7,282 nucleotides of DNA from Deltaproteobacteria bacterium (GTDB lineage: Bacteria; Desulfobacterota; Desulfomonilia; UBA1062), in the NCBI GenBank assembly GCA_016934135.1, contig JAFGTK010000087.1:1-7282 (forward strand), read 5' to 3'. The notes beneath the pieces are model-generated. The model saw nothing but the letters and a program-made list of their open reading frames with translations, did not search any database and was not told the origin of the DNA. A program made the position numbers and the translations under genes. This document shows, piece after piece, positions 1 through 7,282 of this stretch (the first letter of the stretch is position 1; each line of letters begins with the position of its first letter).

Positions 1-42
1 CTAATCGGCTCTGTATTTTTTTTCATCGGCCAGGCCTTTGCT
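1..42 (+). other. C-terminal part of a Sec signal peptide (channel protein)
   Basis: The first 14 codons read LIGSVFFFIGQAFA: a hydrophobic stretch followed by an A-x-A motif, the usual recognition site for signal peptidase I, with mature protein predicted to begin at the Ser codon at 43. The N-terminal charged part and start codon lie outside the window. The cleavage position is an inference from the motif. Confidence 0.8.
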
Positions 43-1350
43 TCGGATTACATGACCCTTGAAGATTCCATAAAAGAGGCGATTCAGAACAACCCGAGCA
101 TCAAGGCTCAGGACCAGGAAGTCATGAGCAAAGATCTGGATCAGCGATCCAGTTTCGGCAGACTGCTGCCTACGGTGACACTCAGTTACGGATATGCCAG
201 GCTCAACCAGGAACCAACCATGACAACCCCTGCCCAGCGGGCATCCTGGATGCCGGTCGTGAATGGACAGGGCACAGAACCCACGGGCGGCGAAACCGCA
301 TATGCCTATGTACCGGCCTCGCTGGGAAGCGATATACCCATCGGAACGAGAGACAACTATGCCTTCACTATCGAGGCAACGCAGCCTCTGTTTACGGGCG
401 GGACCCTGTACAACAGCTACAGGATAGCGAAAAACAATTATCTTGCAGCGGACCTGGACAGGCAGAGTGTGATCAGAGACCTGAAAAGACAGATAATTGA
501 AGCATATTACGGGGTTATAGAGGCACGTCAGGTCTACGAGGTAGCACAAAGCGGCCTTTCTTCGATCAAGGCTCACCTTGATGTTGCCAATGCCTTCTAT
601 AATCAGGGGATGATTCCGAAAAACGATCTCTTAGAGGCACAGGTGCGGTATGCACAGAGCGAGCAAAACCTTATCATTGCTGAAAATGCAATAAAACTCT
701 CTGAATCCGGCGTTAATCTTCTCCTTGGAAGATCCCTTGGAGAACCGGTCGTTATCGACACAGAGATACCCATGGCAGAGATGGTGGAAACCCTTGATTT
801 ATCTACTGAAACAGCACTGAAAATAAGGCAGGAAATCAAGACGCTGATGATTCAGATAGACAATGCCAACAAGGCAATTACCATATCGAGGGCAGGATAT
901 CTTCCTTCTCTGGCTGCAACCGGCACCTATGAGAGAACCGGTGATCATCCTGATGTCGAAGATGATTCATGGTCTATAGGAGTGGGAATGAGCTGGAATC
1001 TTTTCAAGGGAGGTTCGGATTACTATGATATCTCAAAGGCAAAATCGCTGAGCAGCAAACTCGGATATCTTCTGACAAATCTCGAGAATCAGATATCGCT
1101 TGAGGTCAAGAACGCATACCTGTCCGCAAGTGAGGCCAGGGCACGAACAGCCGTCGCTGAAAAGGCTATTGACCAAGCAGAAGAAAACCTTCGGATACAG
1201 AAAGACCGGTATAACCTCCAGGTAGCCACAACAACAGAGGTTCTCGATGCGCAGGCCATGCTCGATCAGGCCATGAAGAACTATATCTCTGCCCGTGCCT
1301 CCTATGCAAAGGGCCTTGCATCGCTGCATGCCGCAATGGGAACCCTATAA
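1..1350 (+). CDS. TolC-family outer-membrane efflux channel, 5'-truncated by the window edge
   Basis: Outer-membrane exit duct of a tripartite efflux system. The frame is open to base 1. The codons before the first ATG (52) encode LIGSVFFFIGQAFASDY, the hydrophobic core and AFA/SD cleavage site of a Sec signal peptide. The real start is therefore upstream and ATG 52 lies inside the mature protein; 449 codons are visible. Numbering from that Met, the two internal repeats typical of the family are clear. Repeat 1 has the strand LLPTVTLSYGY (38-48), a second strand ending QPLFTGG (111-117) and a helix pair ending NLLLGR (222-227). Repeat 2 has YLPSLAATGTY (283-293), WSIGVGMSWNLFKGG (307-321) and a C-terminal helix with TTTEVLDAQAMLDQA (393-407). 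NQGMIPKNDLLEAQ (184-197) in repeat 1 corresponds to that last stretch. Repeat 1 has an unusually long loop between its strands. Adaptor and pump genes follow directly. The family is certain; the substrate cannot be read from the sequence. Confidence 0.95.
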   Translation, partial: LIGSVFFFIGQAFASDYMTLEDSIKEAIQNNPSIKAQDQEVMSKDLDQRSSFGRLLPTVTLSYGYARLNQEPTMTTPAQRASWMPVVNGQGTEPTGGETAYAYVPASLGSDIPIGTRDNYAFTIEATQPLFTGGTLYNSYRIAKNNYLAADLDRQSVIRDLKRQIIEAYYGVIEARQVYEVAQSGLSSIKAHLDVANAFYNQGMIPKNDLLEAQVRYAQSEQNLIIAENAIKLSESGVNLLLGRSLGEPVVIDTEIPMAEMVETLDLSTETALKIRQEIKTLMIQIDNANKAITISRAGYLPSLAATGTYERTGDHPDVEDDSWSIGVGMSWNLFKGGSDYYDISKAKSLSSKLGYLLTNLENQISLEVKNAYLSASEARARTAVAEKAIDQAEENLRIQKDRYNLQVATTTEVLDAQAMLDQAMKNYISARASYAKGLASLHAAMGTL

Positions 1351-1356
1351 GGGAGG
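1351..1356 (+). promoter_or_regulatory. Strong ribosome binding site for the adaptor gene
   Basis: GGGAGG lies directly after the TAA stop of the channel gene and six bases before the ATG at 1363. It is close to the Shine-Dalgarno consensus and fixes the start of the adaptor. The short gap supports co-transcription of the two genes. Confidence 0.85.
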
Positions 1357-1362
1357 TCTGTC

Positions 1363-2472
1363 ATGAAGAGGCTGGTTCCTCTTTTTTTTATCATGATCCT
1401 GTGTGCAGCAACTCTTTCCTGCGGAAATAACAATGCATCCTCTATGGCCGAAGAGGTGCAGACTTCTCCTGCAGCACCCGATGTTATCATTCATGAGGTC
1501 ATCGAGGGGCCGATCTACAAGACCTATACCGCTATAGGAACTGTTGAGGCATATGATATTGCCCGGATCATGCCAAGGGTCCAGGGCCGGATCAAGACCA
1601 TTAATGCCGAGGAGGGTGATCCGGTTGTTCGAGATGACCTGCTCATGCTTATCGATACCTTTGATTATGAAAAGGCGGTTAAAAACACAACGGCTATAGC
1701 AAATCAGGCAAAGGCCTCCTTTGAACGCATCGCAAGGGATCTCTCCCGTATGCAGGTACTGTATAATCAGAACTCCATATCGGAACAGGCATACCAGGAT
1801 ACGATCACGGCCCGCGATCTGGCCAGATATCAATATGACCAAGCCATCAACGCACTCGATATAGCCATAAGGAATCTCAGGGAATGCTCTGTGACAGCCC
1901 CGATATCCGGGATGGTAACCCAAAAGCTGGTTAATGTCGGGGAGCTTACCGGCCCTGCACAGCTTGCATTCGTTATCATGAATATGGATATGGTCAAGGT
2001 GGAGGTGGATCTTCCCGAGGAGATCTACGGTTCACTGAAAGAGGGCGAGACCGGGATGATAACGCTCGATGCCATCCCTGACAAATCATATAAAGGGAAG
2101 ATTACCAAGATCTACCCAACCATCGATCCTCTCAGCCGCACCTGCAAGGTAGAGCTCTCACTGAAAAACCCGGGACTCGATCTGCGCTCAGGCATGACGG
2201 CAAGGGTGGGGGTCGTCGAAAAGACGCGAGACAATGTACTGTCGGTCCCCAAATCGGCCCTGATTCAGGCAGAACAGGGTTATTTCATCTACAGGATCAA
2301 GACGGACACCGTGGAGAAAACATTGGTAGAACTCGGTATCGAGGGTGATTCCGTCTTTGAGATTACTGACGGTGTTTCCGCGGGGGACCAGGTAGTCACA
2401 ATAGGCCTGGCTGGGCTGAGACATGGCATGAAGGTCCAAGCCGTACAAGGGACGTTACATAAAAAGGAATAG
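1363..2472 (+). CDS. RND efflux periplasmic adaptor (membrane fusion protein), lipoprotein
   Basis: HlyD/AcrA-type adaptor that links an inner-membrane RND pump to an outer-membrane TolC-like duct. The N-terminus has a short positive region (MKR), a hydrophobic core and a lipobox, ATLSC|G, with Cys20 as the predicted lipidated residue, so the mature protein should be a membrane-anchored lipoprotein. In order come the first half of the lipoyl/barrel-sandwich domain (about 58-98, with MPRVQGRIKTINAEEGDPV), an alpha-helical hairpin of about 70 residues (100-172), the second lipoyl half (about 173-207, with TAPISGMVTQKLVNVGE), a beta-barrel (about 208-285, ending LRSGMTARVGV) and a membrane-proximal domain (about 290-362, beginning VLSVPKSAL). 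At 369 residues it is normal in length for the family and appears complete. It sits 12 bases after the channel gene and ends three bases before the pump gene. The family call is firm; the substrate is unknown. Confidence 0.96.
   Translation: MKRLVPLFFIMILCAATLSCGNNNASSMAEEVQTSPAAPDVIIHEVIEGPIYKTYTAIGTVEAYDIARIMPRVQGRIKTINAEEGDPVVRDDLLMLIDTFDYEKAVKNTTAIANQAKASFERIARDLSRMQVLYNQNSISEQAYQDTITARDLARYQYDQAINALDIAIRNLRECSVTAPISGMVTQKLVNVGELTGPAQLAFVIMNMDMVKVEVDLPEEIYGSLKEGETGMITLDAIPDKSYKGKITKIYPTIDPLSRTCKVELSLKNPGLDLRSGMTARVGVVEKTRDNVLSVPKSALIQAEQGYFIYRIKTDTVEKTLVELGIEGDSVFEITDGVSAGDQVVTIGLAGLRHGMKVQAVQGTLHKKE
2464..2468 (+). promoter_or_regulatory. Ribosome binding site for the pump gene, inside the adaptor's last codons
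   Basis: AAGGA within the Lys-Lys-Glu codons at the end of the adaptor gene, seven bases before ATG 2476. Because the site lies within the preceding coding region, and stop and start are only three bases apart, translation of adaptor and pump is probably coupled. Confidence 0.7.
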
Positions 2473-2475
2473 TAT

Positions 2476-5400
2476 ATGAACATCCCCGAATTCTCGGTCA
2501 AAAGACGAATCACCATCTCCATGCTTGTCCTGATCATCACCCTGTTCGGGATGATCTCGGTATCGGATCTTGGTCTGGATCTGCTGCCTGATCTGGAATT
2601 CCCTTTTGTTTCGGTCATCACAACCTATGAGGGTGTGGGCTCTGAAGAGATCGAAACCCTTATTACAAAGCCCATTGAAGAATCCGTAAGTACGGTCGAG
2701 GGTATAAAGAAGGTCACCTCGGTAACCGTGGAAGGGATATCCAGTATATACTGTGAATTCCAGTGGGGTACGAATCTGGATTTTGCCGCACAGGATGTAC
2801 GGGAAAAGATCAGCTGGATTACCGACTTTCTTCCTGAAGACGCAGATTCACCCATGGTGCTGAAATTCAATGTTGCTGATATGCCCATCCTTGAATACGG
2901 CGTTATCGGCATGGAGAACACCCTCCGGCTGAGACAGTACATAGATGATGTGATGAAGCCGCGGCTGGAAAAACTCGAAGGCATAGCATCCGTCTTTGTA
3001 TTCGGCGGAAAGGAGCGGGAGATCCAGATTCTGGTGGACCCGCAGAAACTCAAGGCAACTGGAGTATCCCTAAATCAGGTGATCACAGGAGTAAGGGCAG
3101 GCAACCTGAATCTTTCCGGCGGCCATGTGGAAATCCTGAAAAAGGAATATCTGATCCGTACAAAAGGATACTACGCGAGTATCGACGAGATCAGAAACAC
3201 CATCATTTCCATTTCCGAACAGGGAAAACCCGTACGCCTTTCCGAAGTGGCAATGGTTGAAGACACCTTCAAGGAAACCAGGGGGTACGAGCGAACAAAC
3301 AGGAAGCCTTCAGTTATAATTGCAATCATGAAGCAGTCGGGGGTGAACACGCTCAAGGCTGTAAACCGGGTCAAAGAGGAATTGGTGGCTATAGAAAAGA
3401 TCATGCCAGGCGATGTATCCCTGCATATGATCATGGATCAAGGCCGGGTTATCAACAGATCCATCTCTGCAACCGGTTCCAATGCCCTTGCAGGAGGCCT
3501 GATCGCCATCGGGGTTGTTTTGCTGTTCCTGCGCTCTTTCCGCCCTACCCTTGTTATTGCCCTGGCCATCCCCCTTTCAATTATTGCCACGTTTATAGGC
3601 ATGAATGTACTGGGGTACACATTCAATATAATGACGCTCGGGGGGATAGCCCTGGGTGTGGGCCTGCTTGTGGACAATGCCGTTGTGGTCATAGAAAACA
3701 CCTTCCGGTATCTTGAAGAAGGCGCAACCCGCGCAGAAGCAGCCGTGAAGGGGGCAACAGAGGTTGGAATGGCCATAACAGCCAGCACTTTCACTACGGT
3801 TGCCGTTTTTCTCCCAATGAGCCTTTCCCAGAGTATTGCAGGCAAGCTCGCCAGGCCTCTTTCCCTGACAGTGTGTATTGCTTTGCTGTCGTCACTTTTC
3901 GTGGCGACTTCCATAATCCCTGCTATTGCCGCAACCATATTCAAGAAAGGTAAAGGGGAATATGAACGTATCGAGGGTAGCGGCTGGTCGAGCAGACTTC
4001 GTCAGAGATACTCCAAGGTTCTCTCGGTTGTATTGAACCGAAGGGGTTACGTGCTCACAGGGTCTCTTCTTCTCCTTATCGGTGCCATCGCCCTGACGCG
4101 GTTTCTCGGCACTGAATTCATGCCGAAACAGGATTTCCCCATTACCGTGGTCGATCTGAACCTTCCCGAAGGTATGGTTTTATCAGAGACCGATCATCTG
4201 TCCCGGCAGATAGAGGATATCTTCCTGTCAAGAAAAGAGGTTATCACCTGCGGGAGCATGGTTGGTATTACCGTGGATGCAAAATATGCAGCTGCTCAGG
4301 GAAATATGACCCCGGGGGTCAACAAGGCACGGATCTTTGCCCGGCTCAATGATAAAGAAGACAGGGAAAAATCGTCAGATGAGGTCATCAACGAGGTGCG
4401 CAGCAGGTTTCCTCAGCTCGAAGGGATCGAATTTACCTTTGAGGATCTTTCCGGAAGCCTGTACGGTACAGGCAGTTCCCCCATCGAGATCAACATATAT
4501 GGTTCCGATCTCGATATGCTTGACAGGATCAGCAGCGAAGCCGCTGTTAATCTCTCCTCCGTTCAGGGATTCAAAGACATAGACAAGTCGCTCAAAAAAA
4601 GCAAACCCGAACTTCATGTACAAGTTGACCGGGAGAAAGCGGCAAGGATGGGGCTCGACGTGAACCAGATAGCCTCCACGGTCGAGACTGCCATGCTGGG
4701 AAAGGTTGTCAGCAGATACCACGATGCAGGGGACGAGTATGACATCAGGGTGAGGTTTGCCGAGCACTTCAGGGAAAACGAGGATGCACTGAAGAATATC
4801 AGCATACCCTCTCCCATAGGGTTCAGCCTTCCTTTATGGCAGGTAGCGGATCTTGAGAAAAGCCTGGGGCCTATCACCATAAACAGGAAGAATCAGAACC
4901 GGGTCGTGACCATTACCGGCTCGACCTTCGGAAGAGATCTGGGAAGCATAAGCAAGGATATCCACAACACCATGAGATCCATCAACATGCCCGAGGGATA
5001 TTTCTATGACATCGGCGGAAGCTATGAAGACATGCAGACCTCATTCAATGAGCTCGGCAAGGCATTTATCGTGGCAATCCTGCTCATCTACATGGTCATG
5101 GCCGCTCAGTTCGAATCATTCACGCAACCACTGATCGTTATGTTCAGCCTGCCTCTGGCATATGTCGGCATGATTGTCGGCCTTTTCCTTACCGGAAAAA
5201 CACTTTCGGTTCCTTCTTTCATGGGGCTTATCATCCTCATGGGGATTGTGGTCAATAACGGGATCGTCATGATCGACTACATAAACCGCTTGAGAAAGGA
5301 CGGCATGGAAAAGACCTCGGCCATTGTCCAGGGCGCAAGTATACGGCTGCGTCCCATTCTCATCACCTCGATCACGACGATAACTGCTATGCTGCCCATG

Positions 5401-5580
5401 GCCTTTTCTCAGTCCGAAGGTGCCGAGATGAGATCACCCATGGCTGTTTCCATCGCCTTCGGACTACTCTTTGCCATGGTGCTCACCCTCTTTGTCGTGC
5501 CCAGTGCATATTCGATCGTTGATACCCTCTCCGAAAATATCCGTAAAAGGGTATCCACGATGATCATAGGCAAGGAATAG
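2476..5580 (+). CDS. RND-family inner-membrane efflux pump (HAE1/AcrB-like)
   Basis: Proton-driven inner-membrane transporter of a tripartite efflux system. The 1034 residues match the usual size and twofold repeat of the family. TM1 is at about 12-30, then a periplasmic domain to about 335, TM2-TM6 at about 336-488, TM7 at about 524-543, a second periplasmic domain to about 860, and TM8-TM12 at about 862-1014. Recognisable family motifs are LGLDLLPDLEFPFVSV (32-47), GIALGVGLLVDNAVVVIEN in TM4 (390-408), FLGTEFMPKQDFP (543-555), GIVVNNGIVMIDYINRLR in TM10 (923-940) and RLRPILITS in TM11 (957-965). At the AcrB relay positions, Asp407 is kept (D400), Asp408 is Asn (N401), Lys940 is Asn (N927), Arg971 is Arg (R957) and Thr978 is Thr (T964). 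The sequence fits the drug/lipophile (HAE1) branch better than the heavy-metal (HME) branch, but the substrate is not evident. It is probably co-transcribed with the adaptor and channel genes. Confidence 0.96.
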   Translation: MNIPEFSVKRRITISMLVLIITLFGMISVSDLGLDLLPDLEFPFVSVITTYEGVGSEEIETLITKPIEESVSTVEGIKKVTSVTVEGISSIYCEFQWGTNLDFAAQDVREKISWITDFLPEDADSPMVLKFNVADMPILEYGVIGMENTLRLRQYIDDVMKPRLEKLEGIASVFVFGGKEREIQILVDPQKLKATGVSLNQVITGVRAGNLNLSGGHVEILKKEYLIRTKGYYASIDEIRNTIISISEQGKPVRLSEVAMVEDTFKETRGYERTNRKPSVIIAIMKQSGVNTLKAVNRVKEELVAIEKIMPGDVSLHMIMDQGRVINRSISATGSNALAGGLIAIGVVLLFLRSFRPTLVIALAIPLSIIATFIGMNVLGYTFNIMTLGGIALGVGLLVDNAVVVIENTFRYLEEGATRAEAAVKGATEVGMAITASTFTTVAVFLPMSLSQSIAGKLARPLSLTVCIALLSSLFVATSIIPAIAATIFKKGKGEYERIEGSGWSSRLRQRYSKVLSVVLNRRGYVLTGSLLLLIGAIALTRFLGTEFMPKQDFPITVVDLNLPEGMVLSETDHLSRQIEDIFLSRKEVITCGSMVGITVDAKYAAAQGNMTPGVNKARIFARLNDKEDREKSSDEVINEVRSRFPQLEGIEFTFEDLSGSLYGTGSSPIEINIYGSDLDMLDRISSEAAVNLSSVQGFKDIDKSLKKSKPELHVQVDREKAARMGLDVNQIASTVETAMLGKVVSRYHDAGDEYDIRVRFAEHFRENEDALKNISIPSPIGFSLPLWQVADLEKSLGPITINRKNQNRVVTITGSTFGRDLGSISKDIHNTMRSINMPEGYFYDIGGSYEDMQTSFNELGKAFIVAILLIYMVMAAQFESFTQPLIVMFSLPLAYVGMIVGLFLTGKTLSVPSFMGLIILMGIVVNNGIVMIDYINRLRKDGMEKTSAIVQGASIRLRPILITSITTITAMLPMAFSQSEGAEMRSPMAVSIAFGLLFAMVLTLFVVPSAYSIVDTLSENIRKRVSTMIIGKE

Positions 5581-5623
5581 ACCACGCTTGATAGAGCATC
5601 CGTAAGTGTGCTAACCAAAGTTC

Positions 5624-7255
5624 ATGAATACCAGAGCGCTATGGAAAAAGGAACTTTCCAAGATTCTTACATCGACACCATCCGAACGTGCACGCAGCAT
5701 CATTGATTCACAATACACCAGGGAGATCCTTGAACAGCTTTCCGCACAGGAAGCATACATGATTGTCAAGGATTCCTGGGGAACCGACAGCCAGATCCTG
5801 CTTCCGTTCATCGCGCCCGAGACAATATGCAATTTCATAGACCTTGACTGCTGGGAAAAAGACAGCCTCTCCATGGAAAACGTCATTGAATGGCTCTGGG
5901 AGATTTATACCTCTTCTCCAGAAACCCTCCAGCAGGTACTTGATGTCATCGACCTTGACCTTATCATCCTGCTTTACCAGTCATATATGGAGGTAATGCA
6001 GGTTGTTCCCACGGATGAAGACATTCCGAATCTTCTCGATACAGGGTATGAAAGCTATGACGATGTATATTTTTTCCGTTTTACCCGCGAAGATGAAAAA
6101 ATTCAGCTCCTCAAAGACATGCTGAGCCTTTTATTTACACATTATCAGAACATCTATTACGGCATTATGGAAGGTGTAATGTGGGAATTTAAAAGCTCCA
6201 TGGAGGAGAATATCTTTGAAAGGCGAACATTCAGACTTATGGAAATGGGGTTCCCCCCATCTGAAGAGGCCATGAGTATTTATCGGCGGACACCCCCGGA
6301 GAAACTCCTCAGGACAGGCATCCGAAAGGAAAAGGTCCCTCACATGGATCTGTCCGAAAGCCTGCTGCCTTCACTTTATATGGACCATATCTCAGAAAAC
6401 AAAGGGCTTATCGTAAAGGCACTTGAGCAAACCAACCCTGAAACCCGGGACCGTTTCATCTATGAAACGATTTACCTTTCGAACAAGATCATCATGGCGG
6501 ATTATCGTTCGCTCAATGAAATCGACGAGCTCAAGAAAAGCATAGACAAGGCCGCTGCCCTTACCTCTCTGGGCCTGGCCATTATCATGAAGGAAACCAA
6601 ATCCGGCGCGGCCGCTGTGCTTGAGGATGTAAACGCCGAGACATTATTCTCTCTGGGATACAATATCGTTAGTAAACAGCAGCAAAGACTGAAGATTATC
6701 CTCAAGGACATTGACATCTCCATGATCCCTGACAGCATGAATGAGTACGTCGACGGGCTCCTCGAAAAGAGGCCTCTGTACAAGGATACGGATTTCTCAA
6801 CCATTGAACAGCTTGAACAGGTAACACAAAGCATCGACCGGATCGAGGCATTTGCACGCATCCTTAAAGATCTTGCATGGGACAAACATATCAAGTCGCT
6901 CGAGCGGACAAATACCGGGACAAACCTGGATCTGGAAAATATTATCCTGACCTGCGCCGCGATCAACTTTATCGAGCAACTTTCCTCCTTCAGACCGCTT
7001 TTGCGAACCGAGTTGCTGGAATTCCTGCGTCAGACAACCCGCTTGGACTCTTCCGGCACGCGAACATTCCTCCCTGACATAAGAAATGATCTTACAGGCT
7101 TTCTCCATTCTTTTGATGAGGCCCTGGACATAACCGTGATCCAGGACTCGGCAGACCTTCTCATAAGACGCCTCGAAAGTGAGATCTCAGGGATTGAAGA
7201 CCTTGAAGATCTTGACACCCGTTTCATTACCTGTTTTGTGGTAACAACAGATTGA
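5624..7255 (+). CDS. DUF6178-like protein of unknown function
   Basis: A 543-residue protein with no signal peptide and no convincing membrane span, so probably cytoplasmic. It is largely helical and rich in acidic residues and leucine. I recognise it, from memory only, as resembling the DUF6178 family. The cues are the N-terminal pattern LSAQEAYMIVKDS (39-51), then IAPETICNFIDLDCWEKDSLS (63-83) with a following WLWEIY, an acidic middle segment, and the block ERRTFRLMEMGFPPSEEAMSIY (199-220), which resembles the family's R-L-x-E-M-G-F...EA...IY motif. It ends with DTRFITCFVVTTD. No catalytic motif or cofactor site is visible, and I assign no function. ATG 5624 is the only reasonable start, because an in-frame TAA lies at 5612 and the next in-frame Met is codon 46; there is no clear Shine-Dalgarno before it. 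It follows the pump gene by 43 bases with no obvious terminator between, so it may be on the same transcript, but a functional tie to efflux is unproven. Confidence 0.85.
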   Translation: MNTRALWKKELSKILTSTPSERARSIIDSQYTREILEQLSAQEAYMIVKDSWGTDSQILLPFIAPETICNFIDLDCWEKDSLSMENVIEWLWEIYTSSPETLQQVLDVIDLDLIILLYQSYMEVMQVVPTDEDIPNLLDTGYESYDDVYFFRFTREDEKIQLLKDMLSLLFTHYQNIYYGIMEGVMWEFKSSMEENIFERRTFRLMEMGFPPSEEAMSIYRRTPPEKLLRTGIRKEKVPHMDLSESLLPSLYMDHISENKGLIVKALEQTNPETRDRFIYETIYLSNKIIMADYRSLNEIDELKKSIDKAAALTSLGLAIIMKETKSGAAAVLEDVNAETLFSLGYNIVSKQQQRLKIILKDIDISMIPDSMNEYVDGLLEKRPLYKDTDFSTIEQLEQVTQSIDRIEAFARILKDLAWDKHIKSLERTNTGTNLDLENIILTCAAINFIEQLSSFRPLLRTELLEFLRQTTRLDSSGTRTFLPDIRNDLTGFLHSFDEALDITVIQDSADLLIRRLESEISGIEDLEDLDTRFITCFVVTTD

Positions 7256-7282
7256 ATATACTCATGCAGGCCTTGCTTTTTC

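Noticed and set aside
1..576. Antisense open frame of 191 codons opposite the channel gene
   Set aside because: It lies wholly opposite a clear TolC-family coding region, and its translation resembles no family and has an odd composition. Long antisense frames are common opposite codon-biased genes.
1345..1923. Antisense open frame of 192 codons opposite the adaptor gene
   Set aside because: It overlaps the strong adaptor coding region. Its translation is rich in Cys, Gly and His with no recognisable domain, as expected of a shadow frame.
3438..3944. Antisense open frame of 168 codons opposite the pump's TM2-TM6 region
   Set aside because: It is the complement of membrane-segment codons in a well-supported RND gene. 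No ribosome binding site or domain supports it.
4337..4582. Same-strand open frame of 81 codons inside the pump gene
   Set aside because: It is out of frame within a conserved periplasmic domain of the pump and has no family resemblance.
5588..5616. Possible promoter between the pump gene and the DUF6178-like gene (TTGATA as a -35 element)
   Set aside because: TTGATA is a good -35 match, but the sequence 17 bases later, CTAACC, barely resembles a -10 element, so a promoter cannot be supported.
6245..6260. Perfect 6-base stem, ATGGGG-TTCC-CCCCAT, inside the DUF6178-like gene
   Set aside because: These bases encode the Met-Gly-Phe-Pro-Pro part of a conserved-looking block, so coding explains them. 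No U-run follows, and nothing suggests a separate RNA role.
7264..7282. Start of another gene, or a terminator, at the right edge (ATGCAGGCCTTGCTTTTTC)
   Set aside because: The ATG has no Shine-Dalgarno before it and only six codons are visible. The GCAGGCCTTGC dyad has no room for a loop, so the run of T after it is not enough to call a terminator.

Overview
The window looks like chromosomal sequence from a Gram-negative bacterium, most likely a member of the Desulfobacterota or another former deltaproteobacterial lineage. Three things point there: a complete set of Gram-negative tripartite efflux components, a fourth gene resembling the DUF6178 family (which I associate mainly with those lineages), and roughly balanced base composition with free use of ATA, AGG and GGA codons. 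The taxonomic call is an inference, not a match.

All four genes lie on the + strand and fill almost the whole window. At the left edge is a TolC-type outer-membrane channel gene that lacks its first codons; the visible frame still carries the end of a signal peptide, so the first ATG at 52 is not the true start. Twelve bases further on is a lipoprotein periplasmic adaptor (membrane fusion protein, 1363-2472). Three bases after its stop is a 1034-residue RND inner-membrane pump of the HAE1 type (2476-5580). After a 43-base gap comes a 543-residue, apparently soluble protein of unknown function (5624-7255). The last 27 bases hold nothing I can call.

The first three genes make a self-contained RND efflux system. 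The pump takes substrate from the inner membrane or periplasm using the proton-motive force, the adaptor is anchored by lipid and bridges the periplasm, and the TolC-like protein forms the exit duct. The tight spacing, with Shine-Dalgarno sequences directly before genes 2 and 3, indicates one transcript. The promoter and any TetR- or MarR-type regulator would have to lie left of the window. Nothing in the sequence identifies the substrate.

This is mostly an ordinary efflux operon. The points worth a second look are a non-AcrB set of residues at the proton-relay positions of the pump, a long insertion in the first extracellular loop of the channel, and an uncharacterised DUF6178-like gene directly behind the operon. 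I found no CRISPR array, mobile element, tRNA, rRNA or convincing terminator.
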